This document shows, piece after piece, positions 37,239 through 47,340 of a stretch of 64,000 nucleotides of DNA. The stretch comes from Ensifer canadensis (GTDB taxonomy: Bacteria > Pseudomonadota > Alphaproteobacteria > Rhizobiales > Rhizobiaceae), in NCBI RefSeq assembly GCF_017488845.2, contig NZ_CP083371.1, positions 1,178,001 through 1,242,000 of the forward strand. The letters run 5' to 3'. How positions within the stretch are numbered: position 1 is the stretch's first letter; the number at the start of each line of letters is the position of its first letter. The notes beneath the pieces are model-generated. The model did not search any database, was not told where the DNA came from, and was given only the letters and a program-made list of their open reading frames with translations. The translations under genes and the position numbers were made by a program.

Positions 37239-37559
37239 TCAACGTCCCCTCGGAGTTCCGACCGCTGCGGTCTACTTCCTGTGGAGCCAACTCCGTGGTC
37301 AGCTACGATTTTTGCCGCGAGGTTGCCATTTGCTTCGAAGAAGCGCGAAGGGTCCGGTCGGTCGCAAGACGCGTTGAGGGCGGCCCCCAAAACCTTAGGG
37401 CCGAATAGGGCCAAACTTTGACCGCTTGATTGGCAAGCGCGCGCATTTACCGGCGGCTGGCGGCTGACGCCACGCCTGCAAATTCGGTCGCCGCTGCAGA
37501 ACCGCACCGCAAGCGCTTGTTTCGTTTCAGAAACGAGCGTCCTCCAGTCAGCCCGAGGG
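37239..37559. promoter_or_regulatory. Intergenic region with three palindromes upstream of the polysaccharide genes
   Basis: There is no gene here. Three dyads are visible: CGCTTG-N5-CAAGCG (37423-37439), CAAGCGCTTG (37510-37519) and TCGTTTC-A-GAAACGA (37522-37536). The first two share the CAAGCG half-site. The region lies between the cupin-regulator stop and the acyltransferase start, so the dyads probably belong to the promoter of the acyltransferase-GT-exporter genes. Confidence 0.4.
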
Positions 37560-38372
37560 TTAGAACGTCGGCGGCGTGTTGATCCAGAGAAGAACCGTTT
37601 CGCCGTCATGCCGGTTGGTCCACGCATGGCGGCGTTTGCTTTCGAAGTAGAGCGAATCGCCGGCGCTCAGGTCGTAAAACTGATCGCTGTCGAGAATGAA
37701 CTCGACACGCCCCGAAAGCACATAGACGAATTCCTCGCCTTCATGCCGATAGGCGCCTTCGCTCGAAGCACCCGGCTCCAGCACGAAGCGATGGCAATCC
37801 ATCTGGTTGCGACCGTCGGCCAAAAGCTGCACGGTGACACCGGGCGTCGTCTTCGGCCAGGTGCGCCATTCTCCCGCACGGACAACGGCTCGACCATCGG
37901 TCTCCTCTTCGCCCGACAGGCTCGATACCGTCGACCCGAAATATTCGGCGATGTTGTGCAGAACAGCGACAGACACGCCCTGCGAGGTTCTCTCGAGCGT
38001 CGAGAGGACAGAAGCGGCAATGCCGACGTCGCCTGCGACCTGTTCGAGAGTCTGGCCGGCGGCATGCCGCAGACTGCGCAGCTTGCGACCGACCTGATTG
38101 TCGAGACCGCTTTCGCCCGGTGCGGGCGCGTCGTCGTCCCCGGCCGCTTCCGCTTCGAGCGCTTCCCTGATGGCCGCGGGATTGAGACCGCGCTCGACCC
38201 GGAACCAGGAAATGCGTTTCAGCCGGGCGAGATCGCCTTCGGTGTATTGCCGGTGGCCCGTCGGTGAGCGCTCGGGCACGACCAGTCCTTGGGTTTCCCA
38301 CAATCGGAGCGTCGAGGCGGATACACCCGCCAGCCGTGCAGCCTCGGCAACCTTGTAGCGCACGCCGCCCAT
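37560..38372 (-). CDS. Transcriptional regulator with MerR, XRE and cupin domains
   Basis: This protein of 270 residues joins three modules. A MerR helix-turn-helix lies at about 5-75 (YKVAEAARLAGVSASTLRLWE...GHRQYT). An XRE/Cro helix-turn-helix lies at about 95-152 (LRHAAGQTLEQVAGDVGI...STLERTSQG). A cupin_2 sensor lies at about 195-265 (EPGASSEGAYRHEGEEFVYVLSG), ending in the TPPTF tail common in XRE-cupin regulators. The ATG at 38372 has AGGGA upstream. It diverges from gabT across 230 bp, so control of gabT-gabD is likely. The cupin probably binds a small metabolite such as an amino-acid or polyamine derivative. Confidence 0.85.
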   Translation of the reverse strand: MGGVRYKVAEAARLAGVSASTLRLWETQGLVVPERSPTGHRQYTEGDLARLKRISWFRVERGLNPAAIREALEAEAAGDDDAPAPGESGLDNQVGRKLRSLRHAAGQTLEQVAGDVGIAASVLSTLERTSQGVSVAVLHNIAEYFGSTVSSLSGEEETDGRAVVRAGEWRTWPKTTPGVTVQLLADGRNQMDCHRFVLEPGASSEGAYRHEGEEFVYVLSGRVEFILDSDQFYDLSAGDSLYFESKRRHAWTNRHDGETVLLWINTPPTF

Positions 38373-38552
38373 TTTCTGTTTCCCTGTTTCGATCGCGGGT
38401 GCCGGCGCGAATCTGCGCCGCGCCTGCGCGTTGGCGAACTTACCTGCCGGGCATGACCTTTTACAAGAATGCGTCATCAGCGCCGGTGTTCTCTCGATCA
38501 CCAAATTTGATTTGCATTCCATTTTGAAAGATGTACCACTTCCCAGACAATC

Positions 38553-38569
38553 TTGCAGAAAAAATGCAA
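38553..38569. promoter_or_regulatory. Inverted repeat upstream of gabT
   Basis: TTGCA (38553-38557) and TGCAA (38565-38569), separated by an A-rich 7-nt centre, lie 34 bp before gabT. It is a possible site for the divergent MerR-XRE-cupin regulator; the arms are short, so chance is possible. Confidence 0.3.
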
Positions 38570-38602
38570 TATATTGCCTCCGCCAGCAACAGGACACGCG
38601 CC

Positions 38603-39871
38603 ATGACTAGCCTCACCGATCGTAAGAACGCTGCCATTTCCCGCGGCGTCGGCATGACCACGCAGATCTACGCCGACCGTGCGGAGAACGCCGAAATCTG
38701 GGACAAGGAAGGCAACCGCTACATCGACTTTGCCTCGGGCATTGCAGTCGTCAACACCGGCCACCGCCACCCGAAGGTGATCGCCGCCGTCAAGGCGCAG
38801 CTCGATCGCTTCACCCACACCTGCCATCAGGTCGTGCCCTACGAGACCTATGTGCATCTCGCCGAACGCCTCAATGCGCTTGCGCCCGGCGACTTCGCCA
38901 AGAAGACGATCTTCGTCACGACCGGCGCGGAAGCCGTTGAAAATGCAGTGAAGATCGCCCGCGCGGCGACTGGCCGCCAGGCCGTGATCGCGTTCGGCGG
39001 CGGCTTCCATGGCCGGACCTTCATGGGCATGGCGCTCACCGGCAAGGTGGTCCCGTACAAGGTCGGCTTCGGCGCCATGCCGGGCGACGTCTTCCACGCC
39101 CCCTTCCCGATCGAGCTGCACGGCGTCACCGTCGACCAGTCGCTGGCGGCGCTGAAGAAGCTCTTTGCCGCCGATGTCGATCCGGGTCGCGTGGCCGCAA
39201 TCATCATCGAGCCGGTGCAGGGCGAAGGCGGTTTCTACCCGGCTCCGCCGACCTTCATGAAGGCGCTGCGCGAAATCTGCGACCAGCACGGCATCCTCTT
39301 GATTGCCGACGAAGTTCAGACCGGCTTTGCCCGGACGGGCAAGATGTTTGCCATGGACCATCATGAGGTCGCGCCCGACCTGATGACGATGGCAAAGAGC
39401 CTTGCCGGCGGCTTCCCGCTCGCTGCCGTCACCGGCCGTGCCGAGATCATGGACGCACCGGCGCCGGGCGGCCTTGGCGGCACCTATGGCGGCAACCCGC
39501 TCGGCATCGCCGCCGCGCATGCCGTACTCGACGTCATCGCGGAAGAGAACCTCTGCGAACGTGCCGAACTGCTCGGCGGTCGTCTGAAGCAGCGCCTCGC
39601 CGCAATCCGCGAACAGGCGCCCGAGATCGTCGACATCCGCGGCCCCGGCTTCATGAACGCCGTGGAATTCAACGATGTGAAGACCAATCTGCCGAGCGCC
39701 GACTTTGCCAACAAGGTGCGCCTGATTGCGCTCGACAAGGGTCTGATCCTGCTGACCTGCGGCGTGCACGGCAACGTCATCCGTTTCCTCGCGCCGATCA
39801 CCATCCAGGACAACGTCTTTGCCGAGGCGCTCGACATCCTTGAGGCATCGATCCTCGAAGCACGCGGTTGA
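38603..39871 (+). CDS. gabT: 4-aminobutyrate aminotransferase
   Basis: This PLP-dependent class III aminotransferase of 422 residues converts GABA and 2-oxoglutarate to succinate semialdehyde and glutamate. The cofactor residues are visible: TTGAEAVENA, D236 in LIADEVQTGF, and the Schiff-base lysine K265 in MAKSLAGGFPL. The length equals typical GabT. The ATG at 38603 has AGGA upstream and fits the family N-terminus TSLTDRKNAAISRGVG. gabD follows after 137 bp. Related ornithine or 5-aminovalerate transaminases are possible alternatives; 5-aminovalerate would also suit the glutarate genes further on. Confidence 0.88.
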   Translation: MTSLTDRKNAAISRGVGMTTQIYADRAENAEIWDKEGNRYIDFASGIAVVNTGHRHPKVIAAVKAQLDRFTHTCHQVVPYETYVHLAERLNALAPGDFAKKTIFVTTGAEAVENAVKIARAATGRQAVIAFGGGFHGRTFMGMALTGKVVPYKVGFGAMPGDVFHAPFPIELHGVTVDQSLAALKKLFAADVDPGRVAAIIIEPVQGEGGFYPAPPTFMKALREICDQHGILLIADEVQTGFARTGKMFAMDHHEVAPDLMTMAKSLAGGFPLAAVTGRAEIMDAPAPGGLGGTYGGNPLGIAAAHAVLDVIAEENLCERAELLGGRLKQRLAAIREQAPEIVDIRGPGFMNAVEFNDVKTNLPSADFANKVRLIALDKGLILLTCGVHGNVIRFLAPITIQDNVFAEALDILEASILEARG

Positions 39872-39924
39872 CGCTTTGCCGGGCGACCGCTAACGCGGTT
39901 GTCCGGGCCGATGAAATGGCTCCG

Positions 39925-39949
39925 GGTGTCGGGAGGAACGACACCCGCA
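39925..39949 (+). other. Stem-loop between gabT and gabD
   Basis: CGGGTGTCG and CGACACCCG form a perfect 9-bp stem with a 7-nt loop (GGAGGAA). No T-run follows. It sits about 60 bp before gabD and may set mRNA stability or partial readthrough. Confidence 0.5.
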
Positions 39950-40008
39950 AGAACAAACAGGAAGCGGGTCGGTCGGCGTGCGACAGGCATCGCTGGAGGA
40001 CGCCCATC

Positions 40009-41484
40009 ATGACCCTGACGCCGGCTTTGACCAAACACTTGCGCGACGGCGAACTGTTTTCCGCCTTGGACCGCATAGCGCATTTCGCCGGGAGCTGGAC
40101 GGGCGAGGCCTTCGACGTCTTCAATCCGTCTACCGGCGAGCTTCTGGCGTCGTTGCCGGATATGGGCATCGAACAGGCGAGTGCGGCGATCGACGCGGCA
40201 GCCGCCGCGCAAACCCTTTGGGCGGCAAAGCCCGCCAAGGATAGAAGTGCCGTGCTTCGACGTTGGCACGACCTGATCATCGCCCATGCCGACGATCTCG
40301 CCGCCATCCTGACCGCCGAAATGGGCAAGCCGGTCGGAGAATCGAAAGGCGAAGTGCTGCACGCGGCCGCCTATGTCGAATGGTATGCCGAGGAAGCCAA
40401 GCGCATCTACGGCGAGACCTTTCCGGCTCCGGCCAATGACCGCCGCATGCTGGTCATCAAGCAACCCGTTGGCGTCGTCGGCACGATTACCCCGTGGAAC
40501 TTCCCGGCCTCGATGGTCGCCCGCAAGATCGCTCCAGCACTCGCCGCCGGCTGCGCCATTGTCCTGAAACCTGCCGAACAGACGCCGCTCGTTGCCGGAG
40601 CCCTGTTCGTCCTGGCCGAGAAGGCGGGTTTCCCGGCCGGCGTCGTCAATCTGCTCTACGCCTCGGAAGGTGCTGCGATCGGGCGGGAACTCTGCAGTAA
40701 CCCCAAGGTTCGCAAGATCAGCTTTACCGGCTCGACAGAAGTCGGGCGCCTGCTGATGCGCCAGTGCTCCGACCAGATCAAGAAGGTCAGCCTGGAACTC
40801 GGCGGCAACGCGCCCTTCATCGTCTTCGACGATGCCGATATCGACGAGGCGGTCGATGGCGCCGTCCAGGCGAAGTTCCGCAATGCCGGCCAGACCTGTG
40901 TTTCGGCAAACCGCATCTATGTGCAATCGGCGGTGCATGACGCATTCGCCGAGAAATTCGTCGCACGCGTGGCCGAACTCTCGGTCGGGGACGGCTTTTG
41001 CGCCGGCGTCACGATCGGGCCGATGATCGACCGGCACGCGATCGAGAAGATCGAAGCCCATGTCGCCGATGCCGTGTCCAAGGGCGCCGAGGTGCGCAGC
41101 GGCGGTCATCGCATCGGCACGTCAGGAACCTTCTTCGAACCGACGGTGCTGACCGGCATTTCGACCGACATGCGCATCGCCCAGGAAGAGACATTCGGCC
41201 CGATTGCCCCGATCATCCGCTTCGAGACCGACGAACAGGTGATCGCCGAGGCAAATGATACGATCTATGGCCTCGCCGCCTACTTCTATGCCGAGAACCT
41301 CAAGCGCGTCTGGCATGTGGCCGAGGCACTCGAATACGGCATGGTCGGCATCAACACCGGCCGCATGTCTTCGGAGGCCGCCCCCTTCGGCGGCATCAAG
41401 CAATCCGGCATCGGCCGCGAGGGCTCCCGTCACGGGCTCGAAGACTATCTGGAGATGAAGTATCTCTGCATGGGCAACATCTGA
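40009..41484 (+). CDS. gabD: Succinate-semialdehyde dehydrogenase (NAD(P)+)
   Basis: This aldehyde dehydrogenase of 491 residues oxidises succinate semialdehyde to succinate, completing GABA breakdown after GabT. The catalytic residues are E263 (SLELGGNAPF) and C297 (NAGQTCVSANR). The cofactor motif TPWNFPASM and FTGSTEVGR (239-247) fit the GabD branch. The ATG at 40009 is preceded by GGAGGA; the longer frame would overlap the gabT end. Glutarate semialdehyde is a possible second substrate given the gcdH genes nearby. Confidence 0.9.
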   Translation: MTLTPALTKHLRDGELFSALDRIAHFAGSWTGEAFDVFNPSTGELLASLPDMGIEQASAAIDAAAAAQTLWAAKPAKDRSAVLRRWHDLIIAHADDLAAILTAEMGKPVGESKGEVLHAAAYVEWYAEEAKRIYGETFPAPANDRRMLVIKQPVGVVGTITPWNFPASMVARKIAPALAAGCAIVLKPAEQTPLVAGALFVLAEKAGFPAGVVNLLYASEGAAIGRELCSNPKVRKISFTGSTEVGRLLMRQCSDQIKKVSLELGGNAPFIVFDDADIDEAVDGAVQAKFRNAGQTCVSANRIYVQSAVHDAFAEKFVARVAELSVGDGFCAGVTIGPMIDRHAIEKIEAHVADAVSKGAEVRSGGHRIGTSGTFFEPTVLTGISTDMRIAQEETFGPIAPIIRFETDEQVIAEANDTIYGLAAYFYAENLKRVWHVAEALEYGMVGINTGRMSSEAAPFGGIKQSGIGREGSRHGLEDYLEMKYLCMGNI

Positions 41485-41662
41485 GCGTTGCCTTCCACGT
41501 GAACTGCTTGAACCTCTCGCCTCGCCGCTGATCGCAATGTTTGTGGACTGCGGCGGGCGCAATGCCTGCCGGTACCCGGCCTGTCATAAACAGCACTTGA
41601 AATTGATCGGCGGGCTTGCCAATTGGGGCAGGAACCAAGGAACCATAGGAGTTGCCACCGCG

Positions 41663-43552
41663 ATGAGCGAAGCTGAAATGTCCGTCGAGAAACATGTCTT
41701 TGAAGCCGATGTAGCCAGGCTGCTCCATCTCATGGTGCACTCGGTCTATTCCGACAAGAACGTCTTCCTCCGCGAACTGATTTCGAACGCCGCGGACGCC
41801 TGCGAGAAGTTGCGTTACGAGGCGATCGTCTCGCCGGAACTGCTGGCAGGCGATACGAACCCCAGCATCAAGCTGACGCTCGATGAGGAAAACAACCGCC
41901 TCATCGTCGAGGACAATGGCATCGGCATGAGCCGCGACGAACTCGTCGAGGCGCTCGGCACCATCGCCCGTTCAGGCACGCGCGCCTTCATGGAGCGCAT
42001 CGAAGCCGCACAGGGCAAGGAAGGCGCGCAGCTCATCGGCCAGTTCGGCGTCGGCTTCTACTCCGCCTTCATGGTCGCCGACAATGTCGACGTCGTCTCG
42101 CGCCGCGCCGGTTCGGACCACGCCTGGCACTGGTCGTCGGACGGCAAGGGCAGCTACACGGTCGCAGCCGCCGATCGTGCTGACGCACCGGCACGCGGCA
42201 CGCGCATCACCCTGCATCTTATGGAAGATGCCAAGACCTACACCTCGCGCTGGACGGTCGAGCGCATCGTCAAGGACCAGTCCGGCCACGTTCCGGTTCC
42301 GATCTCGATCGTCGAAAAGCCCGGTGCCGAACCGGTTTCCGTCGGCGACGGCACGGCGCTCTGGACCAAGCAGAAGAGCGAGATTTCCAAGGAAGACTAC
42401 GCCGACTTCTATCGGGGCGTTTCGGGCCAGTACGACGATCCGGCATTGACGGTGCATTTCCGCGCCGAGGGCCGGCACGAATATACGGCACTTGCCTTCG
42501 TGCCCGGCTCCAAGCCCTTCGACCTCTTCGATCAGGACCGCAAGGGCCGGATGAAGCTCTACGTCAAGCGCGTCTTTATCACCGACGAGGCGGAATTGCT
42601 GCCGCGTTACCTGCGCTTCGTGCGGGGTCTGGTCGACACCTCGGACCTTCCGCTCAACGTCTCGCGCGAGATGATCCAGGAAAGCCCGCTGCTGTCGAGC
42701 ATCCGCAAGGGATTGACCAACCGCGTGCTGACGGCGATCGAAAAGCTGGCGGAGAGCGATCGCGAGGCCTTCGACAAGATCTGGGAAAACTTCGGCAGCG
42801 TGCTCAAGGAAGGCATTTACGAGGACTTCGAACGCCGTGCCCAGCTGATCTCGCTTTCCCGCTTCCGCACGACCACCTCGGAAGACGGTCACCGCAGCCT
42901 TGCCGACTACGTCAAGGACATGAAGGACGGCCAGTCGGCGATCTACTACCTGACGGGCGACAACCTGGCCCAGCTCAAGGCATCGCCGCAACTTGAAGGC
43001 TTCCGTGCACGCGGCATCGAAGTGCTGTTGCTGACCGACCCGGTCGACAGCTTCTGGGTGACGTCGGCACCGGACTTCGAAGGCAAGCCGATGAAGTCGA
43101 TCACGCAGGGCTCGGCCGATCTGGGCAGTGTCGCAAAGCCGGAAGGCAGTGCCGACAGCGCACCCGAGGCAAGCCAGGCGGTGGCGGATTTCGTCGCCTT
43201 CGCCAAGGAAACGCTTGGGGACGCCGTGTCGGAAGTTCGCACGTCCGATCGCCTGACGGAAAGCGCCGTATGCCTGGTCGCGCCCGAGAATGGCCCCGAC
43301 CGCCAGCTCGAAAAGATGCTGCAGGGCGCCGGCCGCCTCGACGGAGCGGCAAAGCCGATCCTCGAGATCAATCCCGGCCATGCGCTGATTGCCGCAATCG
43401 CCGCCTGCCCGGCCGATGACAGCGCGTTTCGGACTGACGCCGTTCAGCTTCTGCTCGACCAGGCGCGCGTCCTCGATGGCGACAAGCCGCAGGATCCACG
43501 CGCATTCGCCGAGCGCCTGTCACGCGTCTTCAACCGGGCGCTCAAGGTTTAA
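41663..43552 (+). CDS. htpG: Molecular chaperone HtpG (Hsp90)
   Basis: This cytosolic Hsp90 of 629 residues has the GHKL ATPase motifs in its N-terminal domain: FLRELISNAADACEKLR, DNGIGM and GQFGVGFYS. The middle and C-terminal dimerisation domains are of normal length. The ATG at 41663 (MSEAEMSVEKHVFEADV) is preceded by AGGAG at 12-nt distance; the ATG five codons later is also possible. The gene stands alone between gabD and the convergent CoA-transferase. About 180 bp before it hold no gene and I see no clear heat-shock promoter. Confidence 0.93.
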   Translation: MSEAEMSVEKHVFEADVARLLHLMVHSVYSDKNVFLRELISNAADACEKLRYEAIVSPELLAGDTNPSIKLTLDEENNRLIVEDNGIGMSRDELVEALGTIARSGTRAFMERIEAAQGKEGAQLIGQFGVGFYSAFMVADNVDVVSRRAGSDHAWHWSSDGKGSYTVAAADRADAPARGTRITLHLMEDAKTYTSRWTVERIVKDQSGHVPVPISIVEKPGAEPVSVGDGTALWTKQKSEISKEDYADFYRGVSGQYDDPALTVHFRAEGRHEYTALAFVPGSKPFDLFDQDRKGRMKLYVKRVFITDEAELLPRYLRFVRGLVDTSDLPLNVSREMIQESPLLSSIRKGLTNRVLTAIEKLAESDREAFDKIWENFGSVLKEGIYEDFERRAQLISLSRFRTTTSEDGHRSLADYVKDMKDGQSAIYYLTGDNLAQLKASPQLEGFRARGIEVLLLTDPVDSFWVTSAPDFEGKPMKSITQGSADLGSVAKPEGSADSAPEASQAVADFVAFAKETLGDAVSEVRTSDRLTESAVCLVAPENGPDRQLEKMLQGAGRLDGAAKPILEINPGHALIAAIAACPADDSAFRTDAVQLLLDQARVLDGDKPQDPRAFAERLSRVFNRALKV

Positions 43553-43585
43553 CGCACCGGTTCAAGCACCTGTAATTGCAGCGAT

Positions 43586-43621
43586 GAAAGGGTGAGAGGG
43601 AGAAATCCCTCTCACCCTTTC
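43586..43621. terminator. Bidirectional terminator between htpG and the CoA-transferase gene
   Basis: A perfect 16-bp stem (GAAAGGGTGAGAGGGA and its complement) with a GAAA tetraloop is followed by CGCTTTTT on the plus strand. The stop codon of the CoA-transferase (43612-43614) lies inside the right arm. Confidence 0.85.
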
Positions 43622-44805
43622 GCTTTTTCGGGCGCCGCTTCCATGCCGATCTCCGCCAATACCTCCGCCGTATGCTCGCCGAGACGCGGAACACCGCGGT
43701 CGAGCACCAGCGAGGCATCGGAAAAACGGATCGGCGTACGGACGCCCGGCGAGGTCCCGCTGGCCGCACCGGAATGCGGTGTGTCGATCTGCATCTGCCG
43801 ATGCACGACCTGCGGATCGGCAAAGACGTCGGCGACCGTGTTGATCGGACCGCCCGGCACGCCTGCCTCTTCCAGCAATGTCAAAAGCGCGTCCCGTTCG
43901 TACCTTGCCGTTTCGGCGCTAAGCGCCGGTGTCAGGCTCTCGCGATTCTGGACGCGGGAGGCATTGGTCAGATAGCGCTCGTCCGTTGCCAGATCGCCGC
44001 GGCCAAGCAGGTTGCAGAACTTGACGAACTGGCGGTCGTTGCCGACGGCGACGATCAGGTGCCCGTCCGCCGTCGGGAACACCTGATAGGGTGCGATGTT
44101 CGGGTGGGCGTTGCCAAGGCGGCGCGGCGCCTTTCCCGAGACGAGAAAATTGAGCGCCTGATTGGCGAGCACGCCGGTCATGCAATCAAGCAAGGCCATG
44201 TCGATCTGCTGGCCCTTACCGGTTCGCTCGCGCTGCGCCAATGCCGCCTGGACGGCGATGACGCCATAAAGCCCGGTGAAGATATCGGCAAAAGCGACGC
44301 CGATCTTCTGCGGTTCACGATCCGGCTCGCCGGTCAGATCCATGATCCCGCTCATGCCCTGGACGATATAGTCGTAGCCGGCGCGATGCGCATAGGGACC
44401 ATCCTGACCGAAGCCCGTGACCGAGCAATAGATCAGGCGTGGATTGACCTTCTTCAGGCTCGCGTAGTCGAGACCATATTTCTCGAGGCCGCCGACCTTG
44501 AAGTTTTCCAGCAGGACATCGGATTGTGCCACCAGCCGCCGCACCGCCTCCTGCCCTTCCTCGGTCGTGAAATCGAGCACGACCGAGCGCTTGCCGCGAT
44601 TGCAGGCGTGGAAATAGGCCGCGTCGAGCTTCTCCCCCTCCTCGCCGGCGACAAATGGGGGCCCCCAGGTGCGGGTGTCGTCACCCGCCGGGCTCTCCAC
44701 CTTGATGACGTCGGCGCCGAGATCGGCGAGCGTCTGGCCGATCCAGGGACCGGCGAGAATGCGGGCCAGCTCAAGAACGCGAATACCCTTCAGTGGCGCT
44801 TCCAT
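43612..44805 (-). CDS. Class III CoA-transferase (CaiB/BaiF), probably glutarate CoA-transferase
   Basis: This cytosolic enzyme of 397 residues has the family start LKGIRVLELARILAGPW and the catalytic aspartate D145 in RAGYDYIVQGMSG. The segment LTGEPDREPQKIGVAFADI is also typical. It is encoded 10 bp downstream of gcdH, so it probably charges glutarate with CoA (from succinyl-CoA) to supply glutaryl-CoA dehydrogenase, as the SUGCT enzyme does in animals. The specific acceptor is an inference from context. The gene ends inside the terminator stem. Confidence 0.85.
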   Translation of the reverse strand: MEAPLKGIRVLELARILAGPWIGQTLADLGADVIKVESPAGDDTRTWGPPFVAGEEGEKLDAAYFHACNRGKRSVVLDFTTEEGQEAVRRLVAQSDVLLENFKVGGLEKYGLDYASLKKVNPRLIYCSVTGFGQDGPYAHRAGYDYIVQGMSGIMDLTGEPDREPQKIGVAFADIFTGLYGVIAVQAALAQRERTGKGQQIDMALLDCMTGVLANQALNFLVSGKAPRRLGNAHPNIAPYQVFPTADGHLIVAVGNDRQFVKFCNLLGRGDLATDERYLTNASRVQNRESLTPALSAETARYERDALLTLLEEAGVPGGPINTVADVFADPQVVHRQMQIDTPHSGAASGTSPGVRTPIRFSDASLVLDRGVPRLGEHTAEVLAEIGMEAAPEKAKG

Positions 44806-44815
44806 GATCGGCCGC

Positions 44816-46003
<1,188 letters not shown>

Positions 46004-46070
46004 GTTTCTCTCCCATCGGATTTTTCCACTTGCGGTTATGGCAAGCAGAACCAAGGCTTTCAAACGAAAT

Positions 46071-46085
46071 TGAGGCACCGCCTCA
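46071..46085. promoter_or_regulatory. Palindrome in the gcdH-lysR divergent promoter
   Basis: TGAGGC-N3-GCCTCA is a perfect 6+6 dyad, 68 bp upstream of gcdH, in the 300-bp region shared with the divergent LysR gene. It is a candidate binding site for that regulator. No other element in this intergenic region is clear. Confidence 0.4.
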
Positions 46086-46303
46086 TGCGTCTGCGGAATG
46101 GCCTCGCTGAGCGCCACACAATCGGCTGTGAAGTGCCGCAGGACTCCTTGCGCGCTACACATTGGGCGCGCCACCGGTCGCCAGGTGCCGTTCATGTTGC
46201 AAATCCGTCGAAATATAGCGACAAGGGTCGGGTTCACTTGGCGGCGCTCGTCGTTACCGCGCCGCGCCAGTGCCACGCTAAAGGTCCATGCTCGTACCCG
46301 CCA

Positions 46304-47260
46304 ATGGCCAACGACCGCTTAGAACGCTTTGCTCACAATCTCGACTGGAACTTGCTGCGCACATTCGTCGTCGTGGTGGAGGAAGGCAGCATCACCGCTG
46401 CGGCCAACAGGCTCCTGCTGCAGCAGCCGGCCGTCAGCATGGCGCTCAAGCGGCTCGAACAGACCGTTGGGCAAAAGCTCATCGACCGCCGCCCGGGCCG
46501 CTTCGACCTGACCGATGCCGGCGCCCGATTGCACGCGCAGTGCCGCGACATCTTCGCGGCCGTCATCCGGCTTCCCAACGTCCTTGAAACGGTGGGCGAG
46601 GAAATCACCGGCCACCTCAACATTCATGTCGTCAGCCATGCCCACAACCCGGCCTGGGACCGGAAGCTCGAGAGCTTCTTTATCCAGCATCCGAAGGTAA
46701 CGATTTCGGTGACGGTCGCCACGACTGTGGACGTTCTGAGCGCAGTCGAACGCAACATCGCGACGATGGGTCTTTGCGACGGCAACATCCCCGCCTGGCT
46801 GAACAAGAGCTTCCACGTGCGTGAGCGCTATGCGCTTTACTGCGGCCGCGAGCATCCCCTGTTCGGTGTCGAGGGTGTTGATTTCAACGATCTTCGCGGC
46901 AATGCCTATATCGCCTTCATCGCCGATGTGCTCGGCGGACAGCATATGAACTCCGTGACGGCAGTGCGCGCCATTGGCTCGTTTGGCCAGCAGGTTCGGG
47001 CCGTCTCCTGCAATGTCGAGGAAGTGATGCGGCTGATCGCCTCCAACGTCGGCATCGGCATGCTGCCGGATCATCTGGCAGCGCCCGCCGTCGCCGGCGG
47101 ACGACTTTGGCAACTGCCGCCCTACCACAACCTGCCAACGACGGATGTGTTTCGCATCTCCAACCCGAACTCGATTCTCAATCCGGCCGAGGCCGCCTTC
47201 CTTGCGCATGTGGCCGATACCGCGCCGCTTGATCACTGCCTTGATCATCAGCAGAATTGA
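46304..47260 (+). CDS. LysR-family transcriptional regulator, probable regulator of gcdH
   Basis: This regulator of 318 residues has an N-terminal winged helix ([44 protein letters not shown], residues about 13-56) and a LysR substrate-binding domain from about 95. The ATG at 46304 begins [15 protein letters not shown]. It diverges from gcdH, the standard arrangement for a LysR activator and its target; the co-inducer may be glutarate or glutaryl-CoA. The downstream oxidase gene follows after 80 bp on the same strand. Confidence 0.88.
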   Translation: MANDRLERFAHNLDWNLLRTFVVVVEEGSITAAANRLLLQQPAVSMALKRLEQTVGQKLIDRRPGRFDLTDAGARLHAQCRDIFAAVIRLPNVLETVGEEITGHLNIHVVSHAHNPAWDRKLESFFIQHPKVTISVTVATTVDVLSAVERNIATMGLCDGNIPAWLNKSFHVRERYALYCGREHPLFGVEGVDFNDLRGNAYIAFIADVLGGQHMNSVTAVRAIGSFGQQVRAVSCNVEEVMRLIASNVGIGMLPDHLAAPAVAGGRLWQLPPYHNLPTTDVFRISNPNSILNPAEAAFLAHVADTAPLDHCLDHQQN

Positions 47261-47340
47261 TAGCGACATTTCCCGTTATAAATTTGAACGCGTAACACGC
47301 GCTGCCTATGGTCCCACCAAATCAGGAGCGGGGTCGGGAC

